This document shows, in pieces, positions 30,416 to 32,787 of a DNA stretch of 32,787 nt. Source of the DNA: Armatimonadota bacterium (GTDB taxonomy: Bacteria; Armatimonadota; SYMT01; JACQGL01); contig JACQGL010000030.1 in the NCBI GenBank assembly GCA_016199525.1, forward strand, positions 1-32,787, written 5' to 3'. Each line of letters begins with the position of its first letter. Position 1 is the stretch's first letter. Below the pieces are notes generated by a model that worked only from the letters and a program-made list of their open reading frames with translations, did not search any database and was not told where the DNA came from. A program made the position numbers and the translations under genes.

Positions 30416-32245
30416 ATGGGGGATGTAGTCCAGGAAATTAAGGAACGGACCGACCTGGTGGAGCTGATCTCCGGCTACATCACGCTTCGCCGCGCCGGAA
30501 AGAACTGGAAAGGGCTCTGCCCGTTCCATGCGGAGAAGACACCCTCGTTTCACGTGGACCCGGAGCGAGGCTTCTGGCGCTGCTACGGCTGCAACGCGGG
30601 CGGGGACGCCTTCCGGTTTGTGGAGCGCATTGAGAACCTGACCTTCATCGAGGCGGCGGAGAAGCTGGCGCGGCGGCTGGGGCTGGAGTTCGTCCCCCGG
30701 GGCGGCTCGCCGGAGCGCGCTTCCGAGCGACAGCGCCTGCTGGCAGTGACGGCCCTGGCGGAGAGGTTCTTTCGGGAGCAGCTGGCCCGCTCGCCCCGGG
30801 CACTGAACTACCTGCGCGAGCGCGGGCTGAGTCCCGACACAGTCGGGATCCTGGAGCGATTTCAACTGGGCTACGCGCCCGGCGGCTGGGAGGCGCTACT
30901 GCAGTATCTGCGCGCCCAGCGGGTACCGGTGGCGGAGATGGAACGCGCCGGACTGGTCACCCGCGGGGCTAACGGGCTGCGGGATCGGTTCGTAGATCGC
31001 CTCATCTTTCCGATCGCGGACGCACAGGGCCAGACGATCGCCTTTGCGGGACGGGTTCTGGACCCGGAGGGCGTGCCGAAGTACCTGAATTCACCGGAAA
31101 CGCCATTATTCAATAAGGGACGGCTGTGGTACGGCCTGCATCTGGCCCGCGAGGGAATCCGGGCCGCCGGTTACGCGGTGGCGGTGGAAGGTTACATCGA
31201 TGTGATCACCTGCCACCAGGCAGGCATCCTCCACGTTGTCGCGGGCATGGGAACGGCGATTACGGAGGCACAGACGCGCGCGCTGCGGCGCTATACGGAC
31301 CGGCTCACGCTGGTATACGATGGGGATTCCGCGGGTCTGGCCGCCGCCCTGCGAGCGGGACCGATGTTCGAGGAGGCGGGGTTGGATGTGCGCGTGGCGG
31401 CGCTCCCGCCGGGAGAGGATCCGGACACGCTCGTCCGGGCGGGGGGGGCCGCGGCACTGCACGCTGCCATCGAGAGCGCAGAACCGCTCCTGGAACACCG
31501 GATTGGCCTGATCCGCCAACGATATAATCTTTTAGATGCGGGGCAGCGACTGGCGATGGTGCGGGAAGCAGCGCGCGCCATCGCGGAAAGTCGCAGCCCC
31601 CTGACTCGGCAGGCCGGCGCGAGCCGCCTGGGGGAAATCGTTGCCGGACTGGCGACGTTCGGCGGCGTCGAACGCCAGATGGACGAGCAGGCTGCTCTGC
31701 TCGCGGAGGTGCGGTCCCGAACGCTTTCGGGACTCCAGGATGCGGGCCGCCCCGGCCAACCCGGAGCGGCACCGCGGCAGCGAGGAGCAGCACGGCGCGG
31801 CCCAGCACGACGGGAGACTCCGAAAGGGGCGCCGCCGGGCGGTCCGGATGGCCTCGCCCTGGCGCAGCGCTGGGTGCTGCAGGCGGTGCTCAGCCAGCCG
31901 GAATGGCTACCTGCCCTGCGAGAGCGGCTCCGGCCGGAGGATTTTCCGGACGAGCAATGCCGTCGCTTAGCGATGGCATTGCTGGGGAATAATGAGGGCG
32001 AATCTGCAGAGCCACGCACACTGTTGCGTGACCCGTCGTTCGCCGAGGAGATCAGCGCCCTGCTGGTGAGGGACGAGGCCTCCATAGATGAGGTGACGTT
32101 CCAGGCAAGCATGGCGTTTCTAGAAAAACGGGCCAAAGAGCGCCGCTTCCAGGCGCTGCAGCAGGAGTTTGATAAAGGAACTCTTTCCCGGAACGACCAA
32201 AGGTATTCGGAGTACCTTCAGCTGGTTCGCGAACTCAAGGAATAG
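30416..32245 (+). CDS. dnaG: DNA primase DnaG
   Basis: DnaG lays RNA primers at replication forks. From ATG at 30416 it has 609 residues, close to the usual size. The zinc ribbon holds Cys35, His38, Cys56 and Cys59 (LCPFHAEKTPSF, WRCYGCNAGGD). The catalytic core includes FAGRVLDPEGVPKYLNSPET and the TOPRIM acidic residues Glu258 (VEGYIDV) and Asp302/Asp304 (YDGDSAG). A Pro/Arg/Gly-rich linker (about 430-480) leads to the C-terminal DnaB-binding helices. The start has only a weak Shine-Dalgarno; the frame extends to 30284 through the terminator, which is not coding. rpoD follows after 19 bases, the usual dnaG-rpoD order. Two palindrome copies lie inside the gene. Confidence 0.97.
   Translation: MGDVVQEIKERTDLVELISGYITLRRAGKNWKGLCPFHAEKTPSFHVDPERGFWRCYGCNAGGDAFRFVERIENLTFIEAAEKLARRLGLEFVPRGGSPERASERQRLLAVTALAERFFREQLARSPRALNYLRERGLSPDTVGILERFQLGYAPGGWEALLQYLRAQRVPVAEMERAGLVTRGANGLRDRFVDRLIFPIADAQGQTIAFAGRVLDPEGVPKYLNSPETPLFNKGRLWYGLHLAREGIRAAGYAVAVEGYIDVITCHQAGILHVVAGMGTAITEAQTRALRRYTDRLTLVYDGDSAGLAAALRAGPMFEEAGLDVRVAALPPGEDPDTLVRAGGAAALHAAIESAEPLLEHRIGLIRQRYNLLDAGQRLAMVREAARAIAESRSPLTRQAGASRLGEIVAGLATFGGVERQMDEQAALLAEVRSRTLSGLQDAGRPGQPGAAPRQRGAARRGPARRETPKGAPPGGPDGLALAQRWVLQAVLSQPEWLPALRERLRPEDFPDEQCRRLAMALLGNNEGESAEPRTLLRDPSFAEEISALLVRDEASIDEVTFQASMAFLEKRAKERRFQALQQEFDKGTLSRNDQRYSEYLQLVRELKE
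30832..30848. repeat. TCCCGAC-ACA-GTCGGGA palindrome inside dnaG
   Basis: Perfect 7-bp arms around ACA. It encodes SPDTVGI, a normal place in DnaG (family pattern SPETI), so it does not disturb the protein. Confidence 0.6.
31714..31733. repeat. GTCCCGAA-CGCT-TTCGGGAC palindrome inside dnaG
   Basis: Perfect 8-bp arms around CGCT, coding for RSRTLSGL at the start of the flexible linker before the C-terminal domain. Confidence 0.6.
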
Positions 32246-32264
32246 GGCTGATTGAAGGGAGTGG

Positions 32265-32787
32265 ATGGCGGTGCCGGTGGAGCAGATTAAGGAAATGCCG
32301 GAGGTGAGTCGACTCCTGGACCGTGGCAGGCGTCAGGGGCAACTGACGTACGACGAGATCAACGAGGCCCTCCGTGCCGAAGAGGTCGACGCAGAACAGA
32401 TTGAAGACATCCTCCAGAGCTTCGAGAGCGAAGGCATCCGGGTGGTAGACCGAGTGAAGGCTGCCGGAGCGCCCGAAGCTCCCGCCGCGCCGGCTGCGGG
32501 AGAAGCAACCCTGCTGAAGGACGTGGAAATCCGCGAGGAGGATCTCAACACCGTCGAGGGGATCCCCATCGACGACTCGGTGCGTATGTGGCTGCGGGAG
32601 ATCGGCAAGACGCCACTCCTCACCACCGGAGAGGAGATCGAACTCGCGAAGAAGATGGAGAATCGCGAGCAGGACCCGGAGGGAGCCGACTGGGCCAAGG
32701 CGGTGCTCATCCAGGCGAACCTGCGGCTGGTAGTGAGCATTGCCAAAAAGTACAGCGGCCGCGGAATGTCGTTCCCGGACCTGATCC
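32265..32787 (+). CDS. rpoD: Primary sigma factor RpoD, N-terminal part (runs off window end)
   Basis: This is the housekeeping sigma factor that directs RNA polymerase to -35/-10 promoters. The 174 residues present cover region 1.1 (QGQLTYDEINEALRAEEVDA), an Ala/Pro-rich spacer (about 66-80), region 1.2 (DDSVRMWLREIGKTPLLTTG) and the start of region 2 (ANLRLVVSIAKKYSGRGMSF). The ATG at 32265 follows AAGGGAG at good spacing. It is 19 bases downstream of dnaG. The promoters proposed in this window at ftsH, lexA and crp fit the consensus such a factor would read. Identity is certain although the rest lies outside. Confidence 0.97.
   Translation, partial: MAVPVEQIKEMPEVSRLLDRGRRQGQLTYDEINEALRAEEVDAEQIEDILQSFESEGIRVVDRVKAAGAPEAPAAPAAGEATLLKDVEIREEDLNTVEGIPIDDSVRMWLREIGKTPLLTTGEEIELAKKMENREQDPEGADWAKAVLIQANLRLVVSIAKKYSGRGMSFPDLI

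Overview
The window is about 32.8 kb of high-GC bacterial chromosome (most coding lines look 65-72% G+C). It is densely packed with housekeeping genes on both strands, and I saw no rRNA or tRNA gene. I cannot fix the lineage. Three clues point to a deep-branching or Gram-positive-like bacterium: a Gram-positive-type SOS box in the lexA promoter, an RqcH/NFACT protein, and a YtxH-RsbV-RsbW stress cassette. Glycine-rich exported proteins and dispersed palindromes would fit Armatimonadota or Chloroflexota. This placement is inference only.

Layout. (a) 1-6.2 kb: the 5' part of ftsH and lexA with strong promoters, rqcH, a BON-domain gene, and an rpiB-glyA operon. (b) 6.3-9.6 kb: a degenerate STAS-like protein on the plus strand faces a minus-strand set made of a YtxH-like membrane protein, a canonical STAS anti-anti-sigma factor, an RsbW-like protein with damaged ATP-binding motifs, and an AI-2E-type permease. 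A sequence resembling a sigma-B promoter precedes the set. (c) 9.6-15 kb: mnmA and rarA flank a lower-GC restriction-modification cassette, a beta-class methyltransferase plus an AlwI-family endonuclease broken by one frameshift. (d) 15-21 kb: a non-coding stretch of repeats (possible IS21-type end remnants, a 29-bp tandem duplication, a 12-bp inverted repeat), then a LOG-family gene, two family-2 glycosyltransferases, an exported M15-like peptidase fused to a carboxypeptidase-regulatory-like domain, and an exported beta-propeller-like protein. (e) 21-27.5 kb: a large FAD/Fe-S 2-hydroxyacid dehydrogenase, split coaB and coaC, a Crp/Fnr regulator, and a short UvrC homologue without the C-terminal nuclease domain. 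(f) 27.6-32.8 kb: two exported proteins of unknown function, one with a large glycine-rich insertion, then dnaG-rpoD, with rpoD running off the end.

How the genes relate. FtsH, RqcH, LexA and the UvrC homologue serve protein and DNA quality control. rpiB-glyA and coaB-coaC are tightly coupled metabolic pairs, and dnaG-rpoD is the usual replication/transcription pair. The RsbV/RsbW-like group could be a partner-switching stress module, but no sigma-B gene or phosphatase is visible here. The most unusual items are the two degenerate partner-switch proteins beside an intact STAS protein, the restriction gene repaired on paper by adding one G, and a family of TCCCGA...TCGGGA palindromes found inside coding linkers and between genes. 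I found no clear, wholly new multi-gene system.
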